DNA from: Candidatus Alkanophagales archaeon
Lineage (GTDB): Archaea > Halobacteriota > Syntropharchaeia > Alkanophagales > B39-G2
Assembly (NCBI GenBank): GCA_003661185.1
Contig: QMVQ01000018.1
Location: 1 to 14,174, forward strand
DNA: 14,174 nt
Reading direction: 5' to 3'
A program made the translations under genes and the position numbers. The notes beneath the pieces are model-generated. The model was given only the letters and a program-made list of their open reading frames with translations, had not been told where the DNA came from and did not search any database. Shown one piece after another: positions 5,544 through 12,468 of the stretch. The first letter of the stretch is position 1. Every line of letters starts with the position of its first letter.

Positions 5544-8083
5544 CGTTTTTGTTGCCTAATTCTCGGAACGATTTAGATACTCCCGTGGCGACTGTCGGGA
5601 AGACTTCGGTGCGGATATGCGATGTCGTGAGGGATGTAAGAGGAATAGAAAGCATCGTGAAACGAGCGATAGAAGACCCGGACTTCGGGTGGCCCGAGCG
5701 GAGGCTGCAGCAAGTCGAATGTCATTTGCACATCTTTCCGTCTGCGAAGGAGCTTGAGGACTGGGATGGCTTCTTGCTGGGTAGATACCCGCCCGTATAT
5801 TCGCCGAAGTCCTCGAGATGTAACGACTGCATGCTTGGTGTCTGCGACTTGAGTCGGGAGCGGGGGGCGTGCGGCATCGACTTGAAGACAAAATGCGCAA
5901 GGGACAGCCTGCTCGACGCCTGTAAGGGGGCTTCCCAGATGATTTCTCACGCAAGAGCGCTGCTCAACGAAGCACTAAAGCGTTTTGGTAGAGATAAAAG
6001 GATAAGTCACGGAAAAAACGTAAGATACCCATCAATTAACACGATGCTCTTCACGGGGACGCCGATATACACGCTCGGCGATGCCGACGACGCTTTAAGG
6101 TATGCGGAGGAGCAGCTGGTTGAGCTCCTTGCGGCGGCGTCGCAGGAGTCCAACGTTATCGACTTGGAAAGCAAGGCGTTCCATGCCGGCTCGATGTATT
6201 TGCTCGCCGGTGAGGTTGCGGAGCTTGTGAAGGAGGCATGCTTCGGGCTTTGCAGCGCCGCCGACCGGGAACTTGTGGAACTCCCGAACTTCCCGCATTT
6301 CATAGAACGTGGCATCGGCGCCCTCGACCTTGAGAAACCCGTCGTGCTCTTCGTCGGAAATTCTTTCCTCGTAGGCATAGCGGCTGTTGACTTCGTGCGG
6401 GCAAGTGGGCTTGAGGACGAAGTCCAGATATGCGGCGTTGGACAGATGGGGCTCGACCTCGGACGTTATTACGAAAAGACGAAGAATCTCGGCGGCGCCT
6501 TGAAAGTTTTAAGGGTCTTGCGTGCGGGAATTCCTGACGTTATTGTCGTCGGCGAGCAATGCGTCCCGGCAAACATCTTGGAAGAGGCTAAGAAAACAAG
6601 GACAGCAGTCGTCGCAGTCTCGCAAAATATGAGCATGGGCTTGAAGGATAGGACCGACGCCGCTCTTTCCGAAATCGCAAATGCGTTGATAAGCGGCGAG
6701 GAGGCGGGCGTGCTCATACTGAACCCGAAGAAGGCGGCAGAGGTTGCTGTGAAGGTTGCAAGAGAGCTTTCAAGAGGTAGGAAGAAATTTGAGCTGCCAG
6801 GGCTGGAGGCTGCAGAGAAATGCGACGGCTGCGGCGCCTGCGACGACGCTTGTCCGAACGACCTTGAGGTTTCGGCTGCGGTGCTTGCCGCAAAGGAGGG
6901 GCGTGCTAATGAATTATCCGAGATTTACGACGATTGCTTGTTCTGCGCAAAGTGCGAAAGCGTCTGCATTGCGAGAATTCCGATAGTCAGCTTGGTCTTG
7001 AAAGCAGCCGTGGACAAAATGCGTGCGGAACGCTTTAAGATGCGCCCGGGCAGGGGCACGCCGTCACATTTGGAATACAGGGACGTGGCATACGCTTTTG
7101 GCTTCGGAACTGTCTCGGGCATGGTCGCAATCATAGGCTGCGGCGCTGGGAACGAGCAGGACGTCGGTTACATGGTGAACGAGCTCGTGGACATGAACTT
7201 CCTCGTGCTGACTGCGGGGTGCGTCGCCGCCGACATTGCGTCGTTTTACAATGAGGTGGAGAAGAAGCATTTGTATGAGGCGTGGGCGGCACTCCTCCAG
7301 ATACGGGGCTTTTTGAACTGCGGCTCGTGCTCGGCGTTCAGCCACGTCGCAAGGGCATTTATAAAATACAACCACTTAATCGCACGGCTGCCTCTCCTCG
7401 GAAACTTCGAAGAGCACGCCGATTACACCCTTGGCAAGATGCCCATGGGCGTTATAATCTGGGGACCAGCGTCGCCGCAGCTCTACGCGGCAGCTGCTGG
7501 TTTTGCACGCCTCGGGGCGCCCGTCGTCCTCGGACCACACGGCTGGAAGTTCCAGCGGTTCTTACTGGGTAACGTCGAAGACCGCAGCAAGTGGTGGGCA
7601 TACGACGGCTTCACCGGGCGTAAGGTGGAAGTTGACCCGGCGCCTCCGCATCTCATCATACCCGTCGAGACGAAGGAAGAGGCGCTCACGATGATTACGA
7701 GGCTTGTCTTCCGGGTCAATGACTTCAGGGACGGACGCATGTCGAAAATGGACAGCTATTGGTCGTTCTACGAGCGCTTCTTCAACAGCATCCCCGAAGA
7801 TTTCCACCTCTACGTGCGGGCGGACGCTGAGCTCCCGTGGACGAGGAAGCACAAGATGATAAGGATTCTCGGTGAGAAATACGGCTGGGACGTTGACAAG
7901 CGGCGGGGCTTGATAATAAGGGCTAAACACCGGGATGGGAGGCTCCTAACGCCTGAAGAGTATGCAAGAGATTACGGCATAAGAGTGGGGCAATATTCGA
8001 CGTTTTTAGAGCGGCTGATAATAAGGGAGGCGGCGAGGCGGGGGGAGCTCGCGGACGCCGATAAGAAGGACGAGGAGTGGTAA
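5540..8083 (+). CDS. cdhA: CODH/ACS complex alpha subunit (CdhA-like) with altered C-cluster ligands
   Basis: CdhA normally interconverts CO and CO2 at a Ni-Fe-S C-cluster and passes electrons through clusters B, D, E and F in the archaeal CODH/ACS complex. This 847-residue protein aligns along its length. Present: B-cluster set Cys94, 97, 102, 111; ferredoxin-like E set Cys428, 431, 434, 438 and F set Cys466, 469, 472, 476; cubane ligands Cys341 (EQC), Cys534 (IIGC) and Cys561 (TAGC); nickel-type Cys597 (CGSC); catalytic-type Lys670 (GPHGWK). Altered: the GHN His is Asn274 (VGNS), the GLCC pair is Gly301-Gln302, the histidine track reads Met134/His137/Ala140, and the two D-cluster Cys are Ser and Asn. 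GTG at 5540 overlaps the upstream stop; cdhB follows directly. A basic/acidic C-terminal tail of about 50 residues looks longer than usual. Family sure; CO chemistry doubtful. Confidence 0.93.
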   Translation: MTFLLPNSRNDLDTPVATVGKTSVRICDVVRDVRGIESIVKRAIEDPDFGWPERRLQQVECHLHIFPSAKELEDWDGFLLGRYPPVYSPKSSRCNDCMLGVCDLSRERGACGIDLKTKCARDSLLDACKGASQMISHARALLNEALKRFGRDKRISHGKNVRYPSINTMLFTGTPIYTLGDADDALRYAEEQLVELLAAASQESNVIDLESKAFHAGSMYLLAGEVAELVKEACFGLCSAADRELVELPNFPHFIERGIGALDLEKPVVLFVGNSFLVGIAAVDFVRASGLEDEVQICGVGQMGLDLGRYYEKTKNLGGALKVLRVLRAGIPDVIVVGEQCVPANILEEAKKTRTAVVAVSQNMSMGLKDRTDAALSEIANALISGEEAGVLILNPKKAAEVAVKVARELSRGRKKFELPGLEAAEKCDGCGACDDACPNDLEVSAAVLAAKEGRANELSEIYDDCLFCAKCESVCIARIPIVSLVLKAAVDKMRAERFKMRPGRGTPSHLEYRDVAYAFGFGTVSGMVAIIGCGAGNEQDVGYMVNELVDMNFLVLTAGCVAADIASFYNEVEKKHLYEAWAALLQIRGFLNCGSCSAFSHVARAFIKYNHLIARLPLLGNFEEHADYTLGKMPMGVIIWGPASPQLYAAAAGFARLGAPVVLGPHGWKFQRFLLGNVEDRSKWWAYDGFTGRKVEVDPAPPHLIIPVETKEEALTMITRLVFRVNDFRDGRMSKMDSYWSFYERFFNSIPEDFHLYVRADAELPWTRKHKMIRILGEKYGWDVDKRRGLIIRAKHRDGRLLTPEEYARDYGIRVGQYSTFLERLIIREAARRGELADADKKDEEW

Positions 8084-8085
8084 CT

Positions 8086-8532
8086 GTGATTGTGGACGTA
8101 GAGGGGGCCGTAAGGGTTTTGAGGGATGCAAAGAAGCTGTTAATCCTCGTGGGCTCGCGGCTGGACGGCGATATTCTGAGCACGGTCGTGAAACTGGCGG
8201 AAGGTTTAGGTGCAAAGGCAGGAATTGCCGCAACTGGAAACACGGCTGCGCCATTGAGGGAAATGGGCATTGACGCCGGTAAGGAATGGACTGCGGAGGT
8301 CGTGAGCCGTATGCTGCATTCGGAGGGAGATAAGCCTGACCTCCTGGTTTTTGTGGGTTTTTACTCCTTCGTGCTGAGCGGCGTGCTTTCTACGTTAAAG
8401 CATTTTGCGAGTTGCAAGACTCTGGCGTTGGAGCGTAGGCGTTTTGAAAATGCGGACTTCTCGCTCTCTGAAATGTCAAAAGAGGCGTGGAGGGATGCGT
8501 TGATGAGGATTGCTGAGGGGGTGATTAGATGA
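8086..8532 (+). CDS. cdhB: CODH/ACS complex epsilon subunit
   Basis: CdhB (epsilon) forms an alpha2-epsilon2 unit with CdhA in archaeal CODH/ACS; its fold is a DHS-like NAD/FAD-binding fold and its role is thought to be structural or in electron transfer. The product of about 148 residues opens with AVRVLRDAKKLLILVGSRL, typical of the family (a parallel-sheet strand and glycine turn), then GLGAKAGIAATGNTAAPLREMGID and PDLLVFVGFYSFVLSGVLSTLKHF. Of three in-frame GTG codons (8077, 8086, 8092), 8086 is chosen: GAGGAG at 8072-8077 lies eight bases upstream, and it starts just after the cdhA stop. The gene ends in an ATGA overlap with cdhC, so translation is coupled. The family call rests on context plus this motif pattern; sequence conservation in this family is low. 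Confidence 0.85.
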   Translation: MIVDVEGAVRVLRDAKKLLILVGSRLDGDILSTVVKLAEGLGAKAGIAATGNTAAPLREMGIDAGKEWTAEVVSRMLHSEGDKPDLLVFVGFYSFVLSGVLSTLKHFASCKTLALERRRFENADFSLSEMSKEAWRDALMRIAEGVIR

Positions 8533-9920
8533 TAAGAACGCCGGCGGACCACAAGCTCCCGAGGGGGAGGGAATATTGGGCGCCTGTGGATGACATAGAG
8601 CGATTGTTTGACGAGTTGCCGACCGAGATTTCGCCAAGGTGGGCGGGCGAGCGAATCCCGAAAAAGGACATGTGGGTCGAGCTCGGCGGCCCAAAGCATG
8701 ACTACAAGAGCTTTTACCTCATAGAAAAAAGAGACCCGAAGGAGATAGAGCATGGAAAGATTGAGATTGTGGGACCTGAGCTCAGCGAGCTAGAGGAGGG
8801 CATGAGCCTGCCTTTCGGCTATTACCTCATCGTCGGCGGCGAACGTCTCCAAGAGGAGCATGTCAGCTACTTCGAACGCTGGGCGATGGATAATCACGTC
8901 AAGCAAGAAGGCATACTCTGGCTCAACACTCGCAATATGGTCTGGGCGAGAATTCACAAGCGGCTGAAAGGTAGAATTGACTCCTTCAAGTATTTGCCTT
9001 GGGCAGCGATGGGTATGTTCCTGTCGCAGCTGCCCACAATCATTGACGCCATCGAGGCGAAGATGATAATAGCATCGCCAGAAATCGGCGGCAAGGAGCT
9101 CATCGCCGAAATCATAGAACAACAGTGCAAGCCAATATGGGATGCTCGAGACGCGCGGGCTATGGAGATGCGGGACGAGGAGGCTGATGTCTTCTACGGC
9201 TGCACGCTTTGTCAGAGCTTTGCGCCGAACCACTGCTGCGTCGTTACGCCGGACAGGACGCCCTTCTGCGGCGTGCTGAACTGGCACAACACCCGGGCAT
9301 GCCTCGACGTGGACCCGCAGGGCTACTGCTTCATCATCCCCAAAGGCGAGTGCATAGACCCCGTCGCCGGCAGATACACAGGTGTGGACAAAGCCGTTTA
9401 CGAGCGCACGAACAGGACAATACGGCACGTGAACCTGTATTCCGCCATAAAATACCCGATGACGTCGTGCGGCTGCTTTGAAGTTCTGGTGTTTTACATT
9501 CCTGAGCTTGACGGACTCGGCATCGTGAACCGCACTTACAAGGGCTTAACGCCTTTAGGGCTGAAGTTCTCAACAATAGCCGGCATGTGCGGCGGCGGCG
9601 TCCAGTATCACGGCTTCTGCGGCGCCTGCGTGCTCACGCTCAAAAGCCCAAAATTCCTCGGCGGCGACGGCGGCTGGGACCGTGTTATCTGGATACCCAA
9701 GGATTTGAAGATGAAGATTGCCGACGCCATCCCGGAGACGCACTTCCACCTCATAGCGACTGAGGAAGACGCTGTCGAGCCCGACGAGCTTAAAGCTTGG
9801 CTGAAAAAAGTCGGACACCCTATCGTGAAGAGGTTTTGGAAGAACGGCGAGCCGACGCCGCTGCAGCTACCAGGTCCTGGCGAGTTATGGCCCGAAGACA
9901 AAGCGGAAGAGGCGCCTTGA
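8529..9920 (+). CDS. cdhC: Acetyl-CoA synthase/decarbonylase beta subunit with complete A-cluster
   Basis: CdhC assembles or cleaves acetyl-CoA from a methyl group, CO and CoA at the Ni-Ni-[4Fe-4S] A-cluster. The 463-residue length is that of archaeal CdhC, which lacks the N-terminal CODH-binding domain of bacterial AcsB. A-cluster cubane ligands are Cys225, Cys228, Cys237, Cys247 (FYGCTLCQSFAPNHCC...FCG), and the distal nickel motif is Cys314-Gly-Cys316 (TSCGCFE). Spacings 3, 9, 10 and 86 (Cys228 to Cys314) equal those I recall for the Methanosarcina thermophila protein (Cys189/192/201/211/278/280). Other family marks: MWVELGGPK near 48-56, FYIPELDGLGIVNR, AGMCGGG, SPKFLGGDGGWDRVIWIPK, and a C-terminal GHPIVKRFW. 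A strong GGGGGTGAT ribosome binding site lies inside the end of cdhB. No cdhD or cdhE follows; the next gene is convergent. Confidence 0.97.
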   Translation: MIRTPADHKLPRGREYWAPVDDIERLFDELPTEISPRWAGERIPKKDMWVELGGPKHDYKSFYLIEKRDPKEIEHGKIEIVGPELSELEEGMSLPFGYYLIVGGERLQEEHVSYFERWAMDNHVKQEGILWLNTRNMVWARIHKRLKGRIDSFKYLPWAAMGMFLSQLPTIIDAIEAKMIIASPEIGGKELIAEIIEQQCKPIWDARDARAMEMRDEEADVFYGCTLCQSFAPNHCCVVTPDRTPFCGVLNWHNTRACLDVDPQGYCFIIPKGECIDPVAGRYTGVDKAVYERTNRTIRHVNLYSAIKYPMTSCGCFEVLVFYIPELDGLGIVNRTYKGLTPLGLKFSTIAGMCGGGVQYHGFCGACVLTLKSPKFLGGDGGWDRVIWIPKDLKMKIADAIPETHFHLIATEEDAVEPDELKAWLKKVGHPIVKRFWKNGEPTPLQLPGPGELWPEDKAEEAP

Positions 9921-9950
9921 GGCACTTCCTAAAACGATGCTCAAAGCAGC

Positions 9951-9974
9951 GCCCTGAAGCAAGCAGCTAAGGGC
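9951..9974. terminator. Candidate bidirectional hairpin between convergent operons
   Basis: GCCCT (9951-9955) pairs with AGGGC (9970-9974), and inside it AGC (9958-9960) pairs with GCT (9966-9968) around a five-base loop, giving a bulged hairpin. It lies in the gap between the end of cdhC and the end of the minus-strand operon and overlaps the stop codon of the latter. There is no clear T-tract on either side, so the call is tentative. Confidence 0.3.
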
Positions 9975-10452
9975 ACCTGCTCAGAAACTCTCTTATTTTC
10001 ATTTTTTGCGCCCTTTTCGCATCTTCAAGTTTTTTGGCAAGCTCCTCACTCAGGGCGACGCCTGTTGCCAGCCTTAAAATTTCAACGTATGAGACAAGCT
10101 CTTTTTCCAAAAGTAGCTCGTAACAACGTTGAATTTCTTGCGCATCGACATCAGGGGCGACTGCCGTCAGCTCGTGCAACACTCCTATCTTCTCTACGCT
10201 CTCTCTTGGCTTAACCGTCATCTGAGCAAAGAGCTTTGCGTAGGCGTTCTGAATGATGCCACCCTCAAGCTTCGGCAGGAAGCCCACGAGCTTCACGAGC
10301 CTCGCAACGCCGTGCACCAAGCACTTTTCGAGAAGCCGCTCGCACTTCTCACGAACGCCCGCTTCAAGCTCCCGCCTCAATTTCTCATAGGCGGCGGCGT
10401 CCGCTTCTGCTTCTAACGCCTCTTTCAAAGATAATATCTCCTCAATTCTCAT
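9967..10452 (-). CDS. Unknown alpha-helical protein, third gene of the cooC operon
   Basis: I do not recognise this 161-residue protein. It is almost wholly helical by composition: a charged N-terminal helix (EEILSLKEALEAEADAAAYEKLRRELE), a more hydrophobic middle (HGVARLVKLVGFLPKLEGG), and a C-terminal Lys/Glu-rich helix. Four cysteines are scattered (37, 44, 110, 160) without a metal-binding pattern. There is no signal peptide or membrane segment, so it is probably cytoplasmic. It starts at the base after the stop codon of the Cys-rich gene, with GGATGA just upstream, so the two are co-translated. Its place in an operon with a CooC-type ATPase and facing cdhC suggests a part in metallocentre assembly, an inference from context only. 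Confidence 0.7.
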   Translation of the reverse strand: MRIEEILSLKEALEAEADAAAYEKLRRELEAGVREKCERLLEKCLVHGVARLVKLVGFLPKLEGGIIQNAYAKLFAQMTVKPRESVEKIGVLHELTAVAPDVDAQEIQRCYELLLEKELVSYVEILRLATGVALSEELAKKLEDAKRAQKMKIREFLSRCP

Positions 10453-10839
10453 TCATCCAAAATAAGGATAATTCCGTTTCTTGTAACATTCCTCCTTGAA
10501 GGGGCAGCCCTCCGCCGTCCAGCATGCAAGATATGCTTCTTCGACGTATTCGTCTTCTTCTTCGTCGTAGTCCTCGAACACGAAGCGTGGCTCAAAGCAC
10601 TCATACGCATCCCAAGGGCGAATTATTCTGCCGTAGCAGTAGCCCACGCTTCCCCTTCTTATCCCTTCCACCAGCTCCTTCACCGCCTCGTCAATCTCGT
10701 AATTCCACACGGGCACCTCGACACGTCTCCCTAAGACCTCTATTACAATAACCTCGTCGCTTTTCGTCCGTTTGACGTCAAACATCGCTTTTTTCACGAC
10801 GGCACGCTCCCAATGCTTGCACGAGTAGCAACAGCGCAT
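10453..10839 (-). CDS. Unknown Cys-rich protein, second gene of the cooC operon
   Basis: The 128-residue protein has eight cysteines: Cys3, Cys4, Cys7 near the start (MRCCYSCKHW), Cys68, Cys81, and Cys106, Cys112, Cys118 near the end. Cys pairs near both termini could join to hold a metal ion or an Fe-S cluster; a very acidic stretch (YDEEEDEYVEEAY, about 91-103) precedes the last cluster. I know no family for it. An in-frame GTG at 10848 overlaps the cooC stop, but the ATG at 10839 is preferred because AGGTGA sits five bases upstream. The next gene begins directly after its stop. Soluble, probably cytoplasmic. A role in handling nickel, iron or Fe-S clusters for CODH/ACS is suggested by its partners but not shown. 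Confidence 0.72.
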   Translation of the reverse strand: MRCCYSCKHWERAVVKKAMFDVKRTKSDEVIVIEVLGRRVEVPVWNYEIDEAVKELVEGIRRGSVGYCYGRIIRPWDAYECFEPRFVFEDYDEEEDEYVEEAYLACWTAEGCPFKEECYKKRNYPYFG

Positions 10840-10844
10840 CGTTC

Positions 10845-11630
10845 TCACCTGGAACCCACGTAGGAAAATATCCTCTCTTTAATCTCGTATATCTTCTCCA
10901 CGGCTTTGCCGCCGACATCTATCGGCGCCCTCCCTTCAATGTCTGCTTTTATCAGGGCGTCGTCGTAAGGGATGACTCCGATAACTGGCATCTGCAATTC
11001 TCGCTCAAGCTTGCTTTTAAGGATTTCTATGACGCCCTCGTCGGCGCTCGCTTTGTTTATCGCAGCTACAACGTTCCTCACGCCGATGTCCGCTGCAAGC
11101 TTCTTTATGCGTTTTGCGGTCTCGACGGAACGCATCCCCGGCTCTACGATCGCCAGCATCAAATCCACGCCCCTTGCGGTGCCGCGTCCTAAATGCTCGA
11201 TGCCAGCCTCCATATCGAGGATTACAACCTTGCCGCGGAAGATAACGTGGCGGAGCAGTGCTCGCAAGAACGCATTTTCGGGACAGACGCAACCGCCGCC
11301 ACCCTTTTCGACCGTGCCCATGACGAGAAGGCGGACGCCGTCAGGGGCGATGACGCTGTATCTCATGACGACGTCGTCCACTTTCGGGTTAAGCTTGTAA
11401 ACGCCGCCATAACCACCAGCCCGCTCGTATATTAAGTCTTTAAGCTCTGAAATGGGCGTTGGAACCTCTGAAACGCCGAGCGCCGACGCAAGGTTCATCG
11501 CAGGGTCGGCATCTATGGCGATGACCTCGTAGCCCGCTCTCGCAAGCGCTCGGGCGAGCGTGCCCGCAAGCGTCGTCTTCCCGACGCCGCCTTTCCCCGA
11601 AATCGCTACCTTCACGCTTCTCTTTTGCAT
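10845..11630 (-). CDS. cooC: CooC-type nickel-insertion ATPase (MinD/SIMIBI family)
   Basis: CooC uses ATP-driven dimerisation to deliver nickel to CODH; the related AcsF serves acetyl-CoA synthase. The 261-residue protein has the deviant Walker A KGGVGKTT (13-20), AIDADPAMNLASALG (38-52) with the conserved Asp residues, a Cys114-x-Cys116 motif in GGGCVCPENAFLRALL that binds metal at the CooC dimer interface, the Walker B-like VVILDMEAGIEHLGRGT (135-151), and INKAS (191-195) for base recognition. The open frame reaches 39 codons further upstream, but the ATG at 11630 fits the family start and lies about 28 nt after a TATA-like element. It heads a three-gene operon; the next start follows its stop within five bases. 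Given the altered C-cluster of CdhA here, the client may be the CdhC A-cluster; that is inference. Confidence 0.9.
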   Translation of the reverse strand: MQKRSVKVAISGKGGVGKTTLAGTLARALARAGYEVIAIDADPAMNLASALGVSEVPTPISELKDLIYERAGGYGGVYKLNPKVDDVVMRYSVIAPDGVRLLVMGTVEKGGGGCVCPENAFLRALLRHVIFRGKVVILDMEAGIEHLGRGTARGVDLMLAIVEPGMRSVETAKRIKKLAADIGVRNVVAAINKASADEGVIEILKSKLERELQMPVIGVIPYDDALIKADIEGRAPIDVGGKAVEKIYEIKERIFSYVGSR

Positions 11631-11651
11631 GCCTGTTAATATTTTGGTGCC

Positions 11652-11664
11652 ATTAAATTTCATT
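11652..11664 (-). promoter_or_regulatory. TATA-like element for the cooC operon
   Basis: The minus strand reads GAAATTTAATGG, centred about 28 nt upstream of the cooC ATG at 11630. This spacing fits a leaderless archaeal transcript and supports that start over the in-frame ATG at 11663. Confidence 0.35.
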
Positions 11665-11683
11665 GTATAGGGTGCTGTGGTAT

Positions 11684-11708
11684 CGCCGAAGCTTTTAACA
11701 AATCGGCG
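11684..11708 (+). promoter_or_regulatory. TATA-like element flanked by an inverted repeat, upstream of the AIM24-family gene
   Basis: CTTTTAAC (11692-11699) is centred about 27 nt upstream of the ATG at 11722, as for a leaderless archaeal gene. It is framed by a perfect 6-bp inverted repeat, CGCCGA at 11684-11689 and TCGGCG at 11703-11708, with 13 bases between. A dimeric regulator binding the two half-sites would cover the TATA box and repress. No regulator is identified. Confidence 0.4.
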
Positions 11709-11721
11709 CAAAATTTGCCTT

Positions 11722-12459
11722 ATGGAATACAAGATCATTGGGGACAATCTCCAAGTTGTAGAGATTATGCTGGGCGCCGGCGAGGGGGTTTACGCCGAGG
11801 CGGGCGCCATGGTTTACATGAGCGGAAACGTCAAAATGGAAGCAAAAGCCAAAGGTGGTTTCTTAAAAGGTTTAAAACGGAAGCTCGTAGGTGAGACCTT
11901 TTTCTTGACGGAGTTCTCCACAAGTGGCGGTCCTGGTGTAGTCGCATTTGCTGGAAACGCCCCCGGCACGATTCAGCCCGTTAAAATTTCTTCGGCGGAG
12001 CGAAAAGAGTTCATAGCGCAGAAGGATGCGTTTTTGTGCGCCGAGGACGGCGTTGACCTCGGCATCACGTTCACGAAGAAGCTCGGCGCTGCCATCTTCG
12101 GCGGCGAGGGCTTCATCCTCGAAAAATTTTCGGGCGAGGGGCTCGTGTTCCTGCACGCCTGCGGCGATTTCATAGAGAAAGAGCTGAACGTCGGTGAGAT
12201 TTTGAAGGTGGATACGGGTTGCATCGTCGGCTTCGACGCCTCCGTGCGCTATGACATCGAGTTCGTCGGCGTGAAGTCCGCACTCTTCGGCGGCGAGGGC
12301 GTCTTCGTCGCTACCCTCACCGGTCCCGGCAGGGTTCTCCTGCAGTCAATGACGCTGCACAACCTCGCAGCGGCGCTCCGCCCGTTCCTGTCTGTTGGAA
12401 CCTCAGGCGCCGACCGAGAAATCGGTTTCAAGATAGGCGGCTTTAAGATGGACATTTGA
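11722..12459 (+). CDS. AIM24 / TIGR00266 family protein
   Basis: The 245-residue protein belongs to the AIM24 (DUF124) family, a beta-rich, tryptophan-RNA-binding attenuator-like (TRAP-like) fold of unclear function in bacteria and archaea, named for a yeast mitochondrial homologue. Family marks: EAGAMVYMSGNVKMEAKAKGG (26-46) with FLKGLKRKLVGETFFLTEF, the repeated glycine-rich turn FGGEGFILEKFSGEGLVFLHACG (126-148), LKVDTGCIVGFDASVRYDIE, FGGEGVFVATLTGPGRVLLQSM (189-210), and the C-terminal aliphatic strand. No signal peptide. The frame extends upstream but the ATG at 11722 matches the family start MEYKI and the promoter spacing. It is 10 bases from the next gene and probably the first of an operon with the unknown gene and trpA. 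No specific role can be given. Confidence 0.9.
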   Translation: MEYKIIGDNLQVVEIMLGAGEGVYAEAGAMVYMSGNVKMEAKAKGGFLKGLKRKLVGETFFLTEFSTSGGPGVVAFAGNAPGTIQPVKISSAERKEFIAQKDAFLCAEDGVDLGITFTKKLGAAIFGGEGFILEKFSGEGLVFLHACGDFIEKELNVGEILKVDTGCIVGFDASVRYDIEFVGVKSALFGGEGVFVATLTGPGRVLLQSMTLHNLAAALRPFLSVGTSGADREIGFKIGGFKMDI

Positions 12460-12468
12460 GGTGCGAGG

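Noticed and set aside
5540..8083. cdhA as a pseudogene
   Set aside because: The frame is intact for 847 codons, it is coupled to genes on both sides, and four of six C-cluster ligands plus all E and F cluster Cys are kept; loss is selective.
8790..9428. 212-codon open frame on the minus strand
   Set aside because: It is wholly antisense to cdhC, has no domain character or ribosome binding site, and follows from the codon bias of cdhC.
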